Positions 36,101 to 46,707 are shown, counted from the first letter of the stretch. The stretch is DNA of 64,000 nt from Desmodesmus armatus (GCA_007449985.2 VIIQ02000307.1:1-64000), one strand, 5' to 3'. The notes: generated by a model from the sequence alone, not told the origin. Numbers and translations are program-made.

Positions 36101-38392
36101 ACAGACACAGCGCTCAGATCTCCCACTCTAATACATTGCATGGCGTCGGACCCAAGGCATTATGAGGTGTGATGTGGCTTCAAGCCACAGTAGTTCTTTG
36201 GGGGAACTGCAAAATACTCAGAAAAGCACACCTGTGTTGTGTGCTGCCCCAGACATCAGGGAGGCAGGAACTGCAACTGCTCAGGATACACAGGCTGCCT
36301 CCTCGCTTAGCAATGCCGCATGGAGGGTTGGCCAGGCAGTTTTCATCACAAGTAGGCTCCCGAGAGGGGCCTGAGGTGCCAGACGCAGGCTGTGCCCTTG
36401 CTGAGCAGGCCATGGCCAGCAGCAGTGCAAACAGCAGCATCAGACTGCGGATTCGGAATGACTTGGACATGGCTTGTGGCGACCTGCGCAGGCGAAACGC
36501 ACATCAAGACTTCTTTTCTTCCTGTGATTGCTTCCGCATGACAACAAATGTGCCTGAACGCGTGCTGAAGTTGCTTTCCCTCTCTTATGCGCGCAGTGTC
36601 TGCTACTCACTTTCGGTTTTTGCGCAGCGCTTGCGTTTGAACTGATTGGTATAAACTCTTGCCTGGCTTTCTTTGTGCACCTGCGCTAATTATTGTGAAG
36701 CGTGTTGCTCCACGTCGGTGTCGGCGTCCTGTGCGATTACGCTGTGTCACACAACCGTCCTCGCGGCCCACTCGCCTCGTCAACACTCCGACACATCACT
36801 CACGCTTGTGCACAAACCCCTTGTTGCCGCAGGTACTGGTGCCAGATCTGCTGGACAGGCTGCTTGAGGACACCGAGGAGTTCCCCCAGCTGTTGCGCAC
36901 GCCCAGCACCCTCACTGTAAAGTGGCGCAAGGCCGGCACAGGCTGGGCCCGCAGCAGCGCCTCCACCCCCTGGCCTGCTGCAGCAAAGGCCTCAACATAC
37001 ACAAGTAGTAGTAGCAATAGCGCCCAAGGTACTGGCCATAGCCAGCACCCCGCCAGCACAGGCTCGGGTTATGCAGCAGTGGCCGGTCGCCAAGCAGCTG
37101 TCTCTGCTGTAACAGCTGCTGCCACCAGCCTGCTGAAGCAGCACCTGCCGGCCAGCGGCTTCAGTCTCACGCTGCTGAATGTCGGCGCAGGCTTCAAAAG
37201 CAAGGCTATCGCAGGCGTTGGCAGCAGCATACAGCAGTTCTTCGCCCCCAAGCAGACGCCCTCTCGATCTGCTGCTGCTGCGCTGGATGGCGCAGCAGTA
37301 GGTGCCGCCGCGGCTGGCGGTCCATCCCCACCACCACCACCAGCAGCAGCAGCAGCCGTGGCGGCAGCAGCAGGAGGAGGGGTGCAAGGCATGGCCTTGT
37401 TGCAGCAGGCGAGGGCAGCCACAGAGGCAAGGCGTGACTACAACAGGGCTGCCGGCGGCAGCAGCAGCGCCCTGCCTCCACAGCAACGTATGAGCTGCCT
37501 GCCGCCAAACCATGGGCCTGTGGCAACCGGCCCCATGAGCAGCCCCGTGCAGGCTTGGGGTGGCCAGCAGGGAATGCTGACTAAGCGGCAGGAGAGGCAG
37601 CTGTGGGAGCTTGCGATGCACCAGCAGCAGCAGCAGCAGGAGGGGCCCACTGTGCAGACTTATGCTGCAGGCAACCCTGCAGCACAGCAGCAACAGCACC
37701 AACAACAGCAGCAACAGCACCAACAACAGCAGCACCAGCACCAACGACAGCGCCAGCAACAGCAGCACCAGCAACTACAGCAGCACCAACAGCACCAGCA
37801 CCAACAGCAGCAGCAGCACCAACAACCGCAGCAGCACCAGCAGCAGCACCAGCAGCAACAACAGGCTATGGGGTTTGCCAGCTGTCAGGCAGTGGAAGGA
37901 GCCCTGCCGGTCCAATCCACTCCCGCCCCTGTGGCTCACAGCACACCATCAGCAGCATATGCATCGCAGCTCTTGCAGCAGCACCCTCCAGGCAGCACAC
38001 CCCACACCCCGGGCCCCACAGCAAACCATCATGATGGTGCTCAGTCGAACGAGCCGCTGCAGAAACGGCAGCGTCTGTGTAGCGAACGCAGCAGCCCTGA
38101 CACTGCTGCTGCAGCGGCTGCAGGAGTCCTCGGTGAGGGCGGTACTGATCCTGCTGCTGCTGCTGCTGCTGGTGGTGTTGCCACAGTCTATGGTGATGAC
38201 AGCACACAGCATGCTGGTACATCTGCTGGAGGCGCTGCTGCTGCTGCTGCTGTCAGCAGCTTTGATGGTGGGGCTGCAGCTGCTGCCTGGGCTGTTGGTG
38301 GCTCGTGGTGCTGCACCACACTGCACAGTGTGGATGGCCTGGGTGTGCTGGCCTGTGAGGTCATTGAAGAGTTTGAGGGGGACAGCGAGTGA
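30141..38392 (+). CDS. POLI: DNA polymerase iota (Y-family translesion polymerase)
   Basis: Ten exons: 30141-30390, 30679-30784, 31291-31339, 31711-31775, 32141-32195, 32720-33183, 33530-33629, 34067-34214, 34642-34775 and 36833-38392. All phases agree; 976 residues. The palm and fingers read VIIHFDVDCFYAQVEECRNP, then KPLAVTQKYLVVTANYPARE, LMGIADAKKACPQLLLVPGE and LGLDESWVDVT. The QKYLVVTxNYxAR motif is typical of iota rather than eta or kappa. Predicted metal ligands are D76, D167 and E168. The thumb has RALPGVGYKADGLLKSWGV and the little finger SGPPKSITVEDSFKACST. A GSSIQQFFAP motif (about 587-596) sits where human iota has its PCNA-binding box. Exon 6 has a His/Gln-rich insert and the C-terminal half of exon 10 is Gln/Ala-rich; no ubiquitin-binding motif is obvious. 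Iota inserts bases opposite damaged templates. The 2-kb last intron contains an antisense gene. Confidence 0.92.
32411..32719 (+). repeat. Tandem copies of the exon 6 acceptor in POLI intron 5
   Basis: The real acceptor (CCCCCGCAG before GAGGTTGATCGCCG at 32720) has an in-frame look-alike at 32577, followed by the same GAGGTTGATCGCCGTCTG, and a weaker one at 32493 (CCACAG, then GAGGTCGTC). The upstream block GCGAATGC(G/T)GCGCA(T/C)GCTC also occurs twice (32411 and 32605), as does CTGGTGCTCCTGCA (32453, 32677). The duplication unit is therefore about 200 bp with internal repetition. Use of the 32577 site would add a stretch that reads into a different end, so it is probably a decoy. Confidence 0.8.
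34905..34960 (+). repeat. Duplicate of POLI exon 9 3' end and donor
   Basis: Exon 9 ends ..ACSTWQGVAQVLQ with donor GTAGG at 34776. About 165 bp downstream, a diverged copy reads ..ACSWQVVAQVLR followed again by GTAGG (about 34907-34950). It sits inside the last intron, after a TTTACAGCAG that could serve as an acceptor. It may be a relic or a rarely used alternative exon end. Confidence 0.7.
35761..36470 (-). CDS. Small secreted Cys-rich protein nested antisense in a POLI intron
   Basis: Exon 1 (36470-36232) starts with ATG and a clear signal peptide (MSKSFRIRSLMLLFALLLAM, cleavage near SARA), then a Cys-rich stretch (CDENCLANPPCGIAKRGGSL, CILSSCSSCLPD). Exon 2 (36070-35761) joins in phase 2 and reads RCADDSEARIICSDISSAVP and on to DPCDCKC. 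The total is 182 residues if the frame is kept to TAG 35763. A shifted frame near the end reads GCPGGFKKCRCVKGI and stops at 35768; it is richer in Cys, so a frameshift or an extra splice is possible. The family is not recognised. The gene lies wholly within the 34776-36832 intron of polymerase iota on the opposite strand. Its own 161-bp intron is bounded by a perfect 13-bp direct repeat. Confidence 0.65.
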
Positions 38393-38545
38393 TAATCATT
38401 GATGATAGGGGAACAGTGAGCGATGAGGGGGACAGCAAGTGATGAGAGGGGCAGTGAGTGATGAGGGGTACAGCGAGTGATAGGAGGGATGTACAGGGAC
38501 AGCAAGTGATGAGGGGGGACAGCCAGTGATGGGTGAAAGGGCCAT
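38393..38545 (+). repeat. GATGAGGGGNACAGNGAGT minisatellite directly after the POLI stop
   Basis: Six or so units of about 20-30 bp (GTGATGAGGGG(G)ACAG(C/T)(A/G)A type) begin at the stop codon; the last coding triplets (GGGGGACAGCGAGTGA) are themselves part of the pattern. The array therefore forms the start of the 3' UTR. Confidence 0.75.
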
Positions 38546-40683
38546 CATGGTGTGGAGCTGGGGGTGTCGTACTCCCACATACTGTTCAGCGATTGTAGGA
38601 GCTCAACCTTACGGTGCTGTTACCAGTTGGCAGGGTTTTGCCCCCTCTTCTGAACCCTCCCAAAAACAGCCAATGTCATGTAGGCATGTGGGCAGGGGGT
38701 CCCTTGGTTCTAGTGTAGAGTTAGCAGCCAGCGTGAGGGGTGTGTCGTGTGTCTTTCAAACCCCACAAGTTGCGGGGTTGTGGCAGCCGCTTCAGTGCTG
38801 CCTGCATGGGAGCTCTCCGACATGCAGTGCAGCACTGCATGCACAAATTCCTAGCCCGCCATTCAGCAGTGTGTGCTGCACTGCCTGCTGCAGCTGGGAC
38901 ATGAAACTGGCAGCATCTGTGGCCTGATTTGTGCGCTGTGCTGCGGATGGGTTCCATGTGTGGATTGGAGTCAATATCGTCAGTTGTGAGTCACTCTCTG
39001 TTGCCAGTCAGGGGCTGTGAGCGGGCTTGCATTTGCCCAACGTTGGAGGCTTTCTGTAGGGAGCCTTGCTTTGACCTCTTTCCAACCCTCCACCCATTGC
39101 ACACACTATAGTGCTTGTTGCTGAGTGCATTGGGCCTGCCAAATTGGTCATCTGGGCATGTATTGATCCACTGTACTGTGTTGGGCTGTTGTTTTTCCCA
39201 CTGTAGCTAGTAGTGGTTCTGTTTGCATTGCAGCTAGTGGTGGTGATTCACGCATTGCCACCCTTAGGGCGTTGGCGGAGAGCGCATGTTGGCTGAATAA
39301 GCTGAAGCAGAGGCACAATCTGCTTGTAATAGGCTTGTAGCTTGGCAGCTTGTGTCCTTTCTTTGTTTTGCCTAATAGCCTAGTAGCTCCATTGAGGGTG
39401 TCTGAATCCTGTGACCCTCGAACTGTGGGGTCAGGCAGCATGGCTTGCACTGTGCATTTGTGGCCAGTTGATAAGTGCACTGTACGGCACATATTAGTGA
39501 ACAAAGCCCAACTGGAAATTTTTGTGACACTGAAGCACCGGCATGTGATTGCATCATACAGTGAGTGTGGTCGTTCTGTTACAAAACCAGCCAACAGTTG
39601 GCTGGCTTAGTCACTGTACTTCCACCACATCTCTGTCAGCCGGCACAAGCAGCAGCAGCTGACTCCAATCCAAACAATTAGTCATCGCCTGGCTGGCCGA
39701 CATGTGTTACAGCCAACAAAACAAGCACGGCCTGACAAATGGGCTGGTGTACTGTGTGGTGCAACTTGAGAGCCTGACACACACGCACCTCACATGCAGG
39801 CAAGATGCCCAAAAGGGGCGAGACATATGCAGGGTGCCGGCCCCCCTGCCAAAGTGTTTGCGCATGGTTGCAGCGCATCACCCACACAGCATCACCACTA
39901 AGCAGCGTACTTCCCGAGCCGTCACGGCAGAAACAGAAAACAGACACTGCCGTTGCTAGAAGCACTGACCTCGCAAGAGGAGGCAAAGGAAACAATCAAG
40001 GGACAAGGAGGCTAGTCACACCGCACATAAGCTGATACGAGCTGGCACCGCAGAGGGCCATAGACCCCTGAGTACAAGCCAACGAAGCACCAGCACAGCA
40101 CAGCACTCAACATCCTGTACAACAGCCACCAGCGCTCCACAGCACGGACTGCTCGCCCTGCCATAGCCATACCTGCTCATCGGGCGGTCAGTCGGTCAGT
40201 GGGCAGGGAGGGGGTACCACGTGCATGGCATGGGCTGTGGGGGACCGTGCATGCAGGGTCATGAACAAGAATCACAATAATGCCACAGCTGCACAGGATT
40301 GAGGAGCTATGGCATGTGCGCCGCATCAACAACAGACACAAACGCGAGCAGCAGTCCCCAACAGACCACAAATGGTGGCAGTTGGGCAACCAAAGGACTT
40401 CGCTATCAGGCTATACACAACAGGAGCCGTCGTCACCGCCACTGCTCCTACACGCTGTTGACATCACAAGCAGTGGGAAGCCTCATTTAGGCAGAGGGCC
40501 CTGTAAGGAGGTACAAACATACTGCACAATCACACAGACATTGGCCACAGGGCCTACGGGGTGAGCCGTACACGCCCCGGCAAGCCACAGGGCCAAAGGG
40601 GTATTTCGTACCACTCAGGGACGCTCCTTCATTCGACACCAGGTAAAGCAACTCACGCAGCCGGGCAGCCAGCAGCGGCGCGT
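38546..40683. other. Convergent intergenic region between POLI and ABCG 3' ends
   Basis: It must contain the 3' UTRs of both genes. A plus-strand TGTAA (39326), the usual green-algal polyadenylation signal, could serve POLI but lies 930 bp past the stop. AT content is somewhat higher around 39150-39600. No convincing coding frame. Confidence 0.5.
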
Positions 40684-43600
40684 CTAACGGCGCTCGCGGC
40701 GTGCGACGATGATCATGCACATGTACGTGATCATGTGCACGATGATCAGGTAGCTGAACAGGATGCCGAAGGTGTACTTGAAAGGCCTCACGAAGCCGTA
40801 GTAGTTGAGCACGGCATCCGCGTGTGCGACACAGTCAGCTCCTGGGCGGGAAAGGCCGTTGACCACGATGGGCATATTCAGGAAGCGGCTCTTGGGCAGC
40901 ATGGCCTTCAGGAAGTTGATTGAGCCCTGGTCAAGGCCCTGGTCACACTTGTAAGTCACACCGCCGAACTCCGTGATGGCGAGGCCCTCGAAAGCGTAGT
41001 AGAGGGCGCTGAGCCAGCGCAGGACGGTAAGCCACTGGAAGACGACCTCGGTGAATGTAATGAAGAAGTTGGACATCAGCAGCTGGACGGCGGTCCACAC
41101 AATGGACAACATGAAGGCAACGTCCTGGTTGGGGGCCAGGATGGCACAGCAGTGCAGCACCTGCGAGACGCGGCACAGGACGACGCTGTTAGATGCGTTT
41201 ATGTCAGGGGACGTGTCGGGGGATGAGGAACACAAAGCATGCCAGACATGTGTGGCACCGTGCGCAAGCAGCTGTCAACAGGGTTTTGGTCACCTGCTGG
41301 TATTCTATCCCCGCGCTCTGTAGCCAGACCCACACACAATAGCCTGGCTTTGCAACCATCCACCCAGTGATGCAAAAGTGCCAAACAAACACACAGGGAT
41401 GCTGTAGATGCCGTAAGGGTTCCATGCATGCTACCCATTTCACGCTCTATGCCAACACACCTGCACAGCGATGAGGGACAGCAGGGTGCTGACCACTCCG
41501 TTCTCCAGGATGAACCGGGTTCCAGGCCTGAGGCCTGCCATGCCATACACGGTGAAGCAGAACACCAGGGCGCTGATGATCTGGAAGGGCGTGGTGGCGG
41601 CGACCTTGGCGGCGTAGTAGGCGTGGGGCCGGTACAGCTTGGCAGAGGCGTCTGCAGGAACAGACAGCAGGAGAGCAGTGAGGCAAATGGTTCAGGGCTT
41701 TGAGTTGAGGTCACACAGGTGCACACATAACAGTGACGGCATGTGGAAGCAGCAGTAGGTCGATGCGCACTTTGAAGACACAAGGAACGGCTTGCATGCT
41801 ACCAGACCACGTACTGACCCCTTACTGCAACCATATATCCTGCCGCCACACTGCATGACACCTACTGGAGCCTGTGTACAGCCCACCTCAAAACACCTCA
41901 CTCCACCTATCACAGATATGATCTCAAAAAGGGCATCCTTCCTCACCCAACCTGCACCCTCCCTCCTCCCTCCCCCCCCCCCCCATGAACACTCTCCCAC
42001 CCTCCACGGCCACACTCACCCGCAATGTAGAACTTCTTGTCAGCGCTGTACAGTGACATGCTGACGTAGGGCATCAGGCAGAAGAAGGACAGGATGTTGA
42101 AGGTCATGTTGAGGCGACCCCTGATACTGCTCGCGTCCGAGGCCATTCCATAGTACAGCAGGCCCATCAGGATGGCCACCCAGGCAAAGGTCATCGTGCG
42201 GCCTGCCACGTCAGCAGGGTTGCGTGTGATGGACAGCAACTCACGGCCGTAGCAGGAAGCGAACTGGCGCCACCAGCCGGTGGCCCACTTGCCCTGGCAC
42301 TTTGCCTTGTGGGGTGCGTCCTGCAGCAGCGCCAGGGAGGGAGGGAATTAGGCAAACGCACAACGGGTCAGTTGATTTGATAGCCCTGTAGGTAGCTGCA
42401 CGCACTGCTTCAGCAAATGCAAGGTAGGGTTGGGAGGCGCGCGTGTGAATGTTTCATATGCACCATGAACGGCCATGAACGGGTACCAGTACTAGCTTGC
42501 GTGCCGCTTTGACGTGCTAGGTTATTGCTTGCGCTATCAGGCCCCCTGATACATGAACATGCGCACACAGGTCCACGCGCACACATGAATTCCATGTTAT
42601 CCATGTACATGAACGCATGAACTGGATCAGACTCCTCACCAGTGCTCCATCCGTGACCACCGCCACGTCCTTGCAGGACTCCATGAGCTTGAGGTCACCC
42701 TGCAGACCACCATGGCTGCTGCACGTGTCGCTGGCATCGTAGCTGGCGCAGCTGCTGGCGCCCCCGATGCTGCGGATGTTGGTGGTGTTGGCACAGACCT
42801 CTGTGGTGCGGCGCAGTCCCACGAGCTGCTGCATGCGGGCCTGCACCTTCTGGCTGATGGTGCGCTGCCCGATCATGCTGTCGGGACCACCCTGGAAGGG
42901 AATGAGGTTGGGGTCTGCGGAACAAAACAAATGAAGCACGCACACGGAAGATGTAAGCAAACGCAGCAATGGGCCTGCCCTTCAGCAAGTGCAGATGCTC
43001 ATGTGTGACCACAGGCAGCTTGTGCACCTTAGGCAGAAGGGAGATGTATGGCACAGTGCATTCAGGTGCGGCAGTTGCCTGTAAATGAACCAACAAAAGT
43101 TGGCATCTGTGTATATGTGCAGAAAGGGCTCTTGCACGGTAAACCGCCGCATCCACTTGGCTCTGCGATAGGCTCGTACCTGTCGTGTAGGAGCCCACAA
43201 ACACGTTGCTTGCGTGCTGCAGCTGCTCCATGGAGGTGATGGTGTGGCCGTAGAAGCGCTTGGGCTTGTGGAAGCCGATGGCGACGAGGTCGAGGGCCCA
43301 GTCGCTGGCAACACCGTGCTGTGTGGGGTCGTAGCTGTAGCCCTGGGTGGCGAACCAAGGCACCAGGTTCTCACGAAGGCCGTGGTACATCAGGCGGCCA
43401 CTGGCCAGCAGGGTCACCTGCAGGGGAGGGGGAGGAGGGGAGAGGGAAAGGGAAGGCAGGGTGGCAGAGAAGGTCAGCACACAGACATGGGCGCAGCCGG
43501 CGTTGGCACTGGATTATCAAGCTGTGCGGTATGCAGTGGCCAACAAGGGAGCGGTGCTGCTCACGGCCTGATCCAGAGGAGGTTCATGAAGGGTCCGCAC

Positions 43601-46196
43601 TTACACAAGAGATTGGCTGGTGTTGCCTCGTGCTATTTGGCTGGCTGTTCATGAGGTGCCTTGGTTGTCAAGGCCGGCACTATTACACATAGAGCCGGCA
43701 TGACAACCAAGGCACGATCATGAACAGCCAGTCAAATAGCACATGCAACAGCAGCCAGTTTCGGACGGACTTCCCCCTGAGCTACCAGCAACTCACCCTG
43801 TCAAACATGCTCCAGATGGCAGAGCGTGGCTGGTGGATGGACGCAATCACCACGTGGCCGTTGTCCCTTGCCATGCGCTTCAGGTGGCCCATCACAGTCA
43901 GAGCCGCAAAGCTATCCAGCCCACTTGTCGGCTCGTCAAGGAAGACAATGCTAGGGGCCGCCAGGATGCCTGCTGCGATGGACAGCCTCTTTCGCTCTCC
44001 TCCAGACAGACCGCGGAGCATGAGGCCGCCGGGTAGGGTCCCTCCCACCATGGTCTTGGCCTTGTGCTTGAGGCCCATTGCGCTGAGGACCTCGGCCACG
44101 CGGGCCCTGCGCTCAAACTTGTCAAAGGTCTTGGGGAGGATGATGTCTGCGTAGAAGTTCATGGTCTCGTTCACGGTCATGGTGGCCACAAAGTTGTCCT
44201 CCTGTGGAGGGAGGGAGGATGGGGGAGAGGTACAGGGGCGGCGGCAGTCAGTGAGAGGGCGACAAGGAGGGCAAAGGGAACCATGTGTTGTGTGTACAAG
44301 AGGGAGGCAGGAGATGGGGTGACAAGGGGCGGGTGACAAGTTGTCCTCCTGTGGAGGCATGGGGGGTGGCAACAGGTACAGGGCGGTAGCAGGAGTTGGT
44401 GGAAGGAAACACAAGGCGGACGCGCAGTGTGTTCGCTGTCATGGGGGCGCCAGAGTTTGCCTTCTGTGCATGGCTATGGGGAGGGCGGCAGGGAGGGAAG
44501 TACAGGACAGGCAACATGAGGAAGCAGTTGGTGAGAGGATAGGGAAGGATGGGTGGTAGGAGGTCACTGTCACAGTGGCAGAAGACAAGTCTCGCAAGGG
44601 TTGGGAGAGGGCAGGAAGGGCGAGAGGTACAAGGGGGCAACAGCAGGAAGCTTGATGCAGGGAAGGGCAGGAGAGGAGGAAAGCCTCTTTCTGTCAAATC
44701 GACCAGAAATGTGACCTCATGTAAATGAGTTATATGGGCAGTGTGTGACAGGTGGTGAGAGGGGGGGTGCAGCAGCAACTGCGGGAAATTGTGTGTCAGT
44801 TGGCAAGGAGCAGAACATGTGCTTGTGGTGTGGCGTGGAACAGAGCTTGCATATCATAGAGCTTGTCCCAGGAGGCATCCATCAGCCAAGCCCTGCTGTT
44901 AGTTACATGTACATCTGCCAGCACCACCTGCACAAGCAGCAGCCCCAGTACGCAGCATTGCCTCCACCTCAAACAGCTGCTGATGCCTCGATCCCCGCAT
45001 GTAACCACACCCATGTTCTGTACACTACATTGCTAACAGCCCCTAAGCAGCGTACAAAACCCCTGCTGCCCATTTTCGTTTTATGCCGCACCTGTGGCAC
45101 GTATGCTGTCTTCCGGATGAAGCTGCTGCTTGCTGGCTGGCCGTCCACCAGCAGGAACCCGCTCAGGTTGCCCATGGACTTGCGCTGGGCCAGGATATCC
45201 ATCAGGGTGGACTTGCCTGCTCCAGAGGGACCCAGCAGCGCCTGCAGGACAAAGCGCAGGACAAAGTGCAGGACAAAGTTGAGGACACATGGGCACACAG
45301 GTGTGAGATGACTTAGAGAGCAGCAGGTTGCGCATGACTGAGCATGTGCTGGACGCTTGCAGCAAAGCGTGAGCTGAGCACCAAGGTGGGTGGAGATAGC
45401 TGAAGAGGTTTGAGAGTGTCCTGGGTGGGCTGCTGAGTGTGCTGGGTAAGACAGTAAGGCATGTCCTGGCTGACACAACCTGCATGCAGAGTGCTGGACT
45501 GCAACTGCTTGCCGGCTGCTTGGCTGTTGCAAGCTGCAAAGCGCACTGAAGCAAGCAGCAAGGCTTGTAGCATGCAGCTGGTGTGGGACCGTTGCTTCTG
45601 CCTGCGTGCAGCTGCTGTGTAGGCAGGGCTCACCTGCATCTCTCCTGCCAGTGCAGCACCCCACACATCCTGCAGGACCACGATCTTGCCATGGGAGCTG
45701 TTGTATGAGCAGCACAGTGCCTGCCACTCCAGGTGCACACGCTCCACCTTGGACTCCAGGCGCTCTGAGTGCACTGACTCTGTCTCATAAGCATCGCCCA
45801 TGGACTCAGGGTCGCATTGCACTGTGGCAGCAGCAGCAACACAGCACATGGCGGGTGTGAGCACAACATGGCCTTGCCGCACAGATGCGAGACGTGCGTG
45901 CGCAGGCCAAACTTACCAATTGTCTTCTCTTTGATAACGTTTGCGCCACTGTGGCTGACGACCTGACGCTGTGTAGCCTTGTCCAAGGTGAGCACAATCT
46001 CCTCGTTCCCCTCCTTGCACTCATCGTCCTCGCTGTTTCTGGCCTTGGGGAGCTTTTCGTTGGACAAACGTCTTCTTAAAGCGAAACGACGGCTGCTAGA
46101 GAGGAGGAACAGCTTCATAAAAAAGCCAAACGCGAACACATGCGCGAACACCACCACTGGTGCCCATAGGCTCACGATAGCTGTGCTTTGCACCAT
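40684..46196 (-). CDS. ABCG-type (WBC) half-size ABC transporter
   Basis: Nine exons: 46196-45917, 45821-45634, 45241-45092, 44201-43797, 43417-43180, 42914-42640, 42320-42020, 41651-41461 and 41160-40684. Phases agree throughout; 834 residues. Domain order is ATPase then membrane domain, as in ABCG. Walker A is GPSGAGKST (about 160-168), the signature LSGGER (271-276), Walker B IVFLDEP (291-297), followed by the switch histidine in [15 protein letters not shown]. The membrane part starts around [20 protein letters not shown] and has about six hydrophobic segments ending [24 protein letters not shown] half transporters dimerise and move lipids, sterols or hydrophobic compounds; the substrate cannot be told. 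Unusual points: an N-terminal hydrophobic segment (residues about 8-30) before the ATPase, and a Cys/Ser-rich linker (exon 6) between the domains. Intron 4 carries a long hairpin and intron 3 an acceptor duplication. Confidence 0.93.
43621..43751. other. Long near-perfect hairpin in ABCG intron 4
   Basis: Arms 43621-43678 and 43694-43751 are inverted copies of each other over about 57 bp with only a few mismatches and one-base bulges, around a 15-nt loop. Shared blocks include GTGCTATTTG, CTGGCTGTTCATGA and GTGCCTTGGTTGTCA. The element lies entirely in the intron. It could be a miRNA or siRNA precursor, since algal miRNA hairpins can be intronic, or a small foldback transposon. The loop and arms show no coding potential. 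Confidence 0.75.
44205..44700 (-). repeat. Diverged tandem units with a copy of the ABCG exon 4 acceptor
   Basis: The exon 4 start (minus strand CCTCCACAG then GAGGACAACTTTGTGG at 44201) recurs at about 44360-44337 as CCTCCACAG then GAGGACAACTTGTCACC. Purine-rich plus-strand units (GAGGTACAGGGGCGGCGGCAG, GAAGTACAGGACAGGCAAC, GAGGTACAAGGGGGCAAC) repeat at roughly 120-150-bp spacing through intron 3. Confidence 0.7.
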
Positions 46197-46439
46197 TTTG
46201 TGGGCTGGTGACTATGCCCCTGAGCTACTGTCTGCTGCCACTGGTGCGGAAGTTGCGGTGAGAACGAAACCAGGGCGGGAAAAGATGATGTGACGTGCTG
46301 ATTTTAGACAAAACCAGCAGTGTCAATGTGATGGGGAGGCTGATGCTTCGCTGGGGGGCTGAGAGGGCCGGGCCGGGTTGGAGTTGGGCTGGCCCCAAAG
46401 GTTTAGGGTTGGCCCGATGGAAAGGAAAATGGAAATGAA

Positions 46440-46707
46440 ACACCGTGAGCCTTCCCGGTGTACGTTGTGAGCGAAGTGAGAGCGCAGGTTCTGGGAGAAG
46501 AGGGAGGGGCTCCCCGGCTCAGCCGCTCAAGAAAATGACTGACTGTCTTGCGTGATCTTGATAGCCAGCCAGAAGTAGTCCATTGCCTGTTTCATAATAA
46601 ATATCGGCATTGTATATAGCAATGAAACACGGTTCACCGCTGTTTGCGCGCCTCCGGATGGCGGGGGGATTTGTCACAAACTGCCAAATGCCTGAAGGAG
46701 CAAGCAC
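46440..46707 (-). other. Short AT-richer island with a 60-codon open frame
   Basis: The minus strand encodes TNPPAIRRRANSGEPCFIAI, then YNADIYYETGNGLLLAGYQD and a stop at 46519. Base composition differs from the surroundings, and no ATG opens the frame (the first codon at 46707 is GTG). I cannot place the family. It could be a fragment of a dispersed repeat or transferred sequence. Confidence 0.4.

Noticed and set aside
36659..36832. Upstream extension of the last POLI exon as coding
   Set aside because: The acceptor TTGCCGCAG at 36832 gives the frame and residues that continue the family alignment; upstream sequence does not.
39148..39594. 148-codon minus-strand frame between POLI and ABCG
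   Set aside because: No domain or exon partners, and it lies in the convergent 3' flanks.
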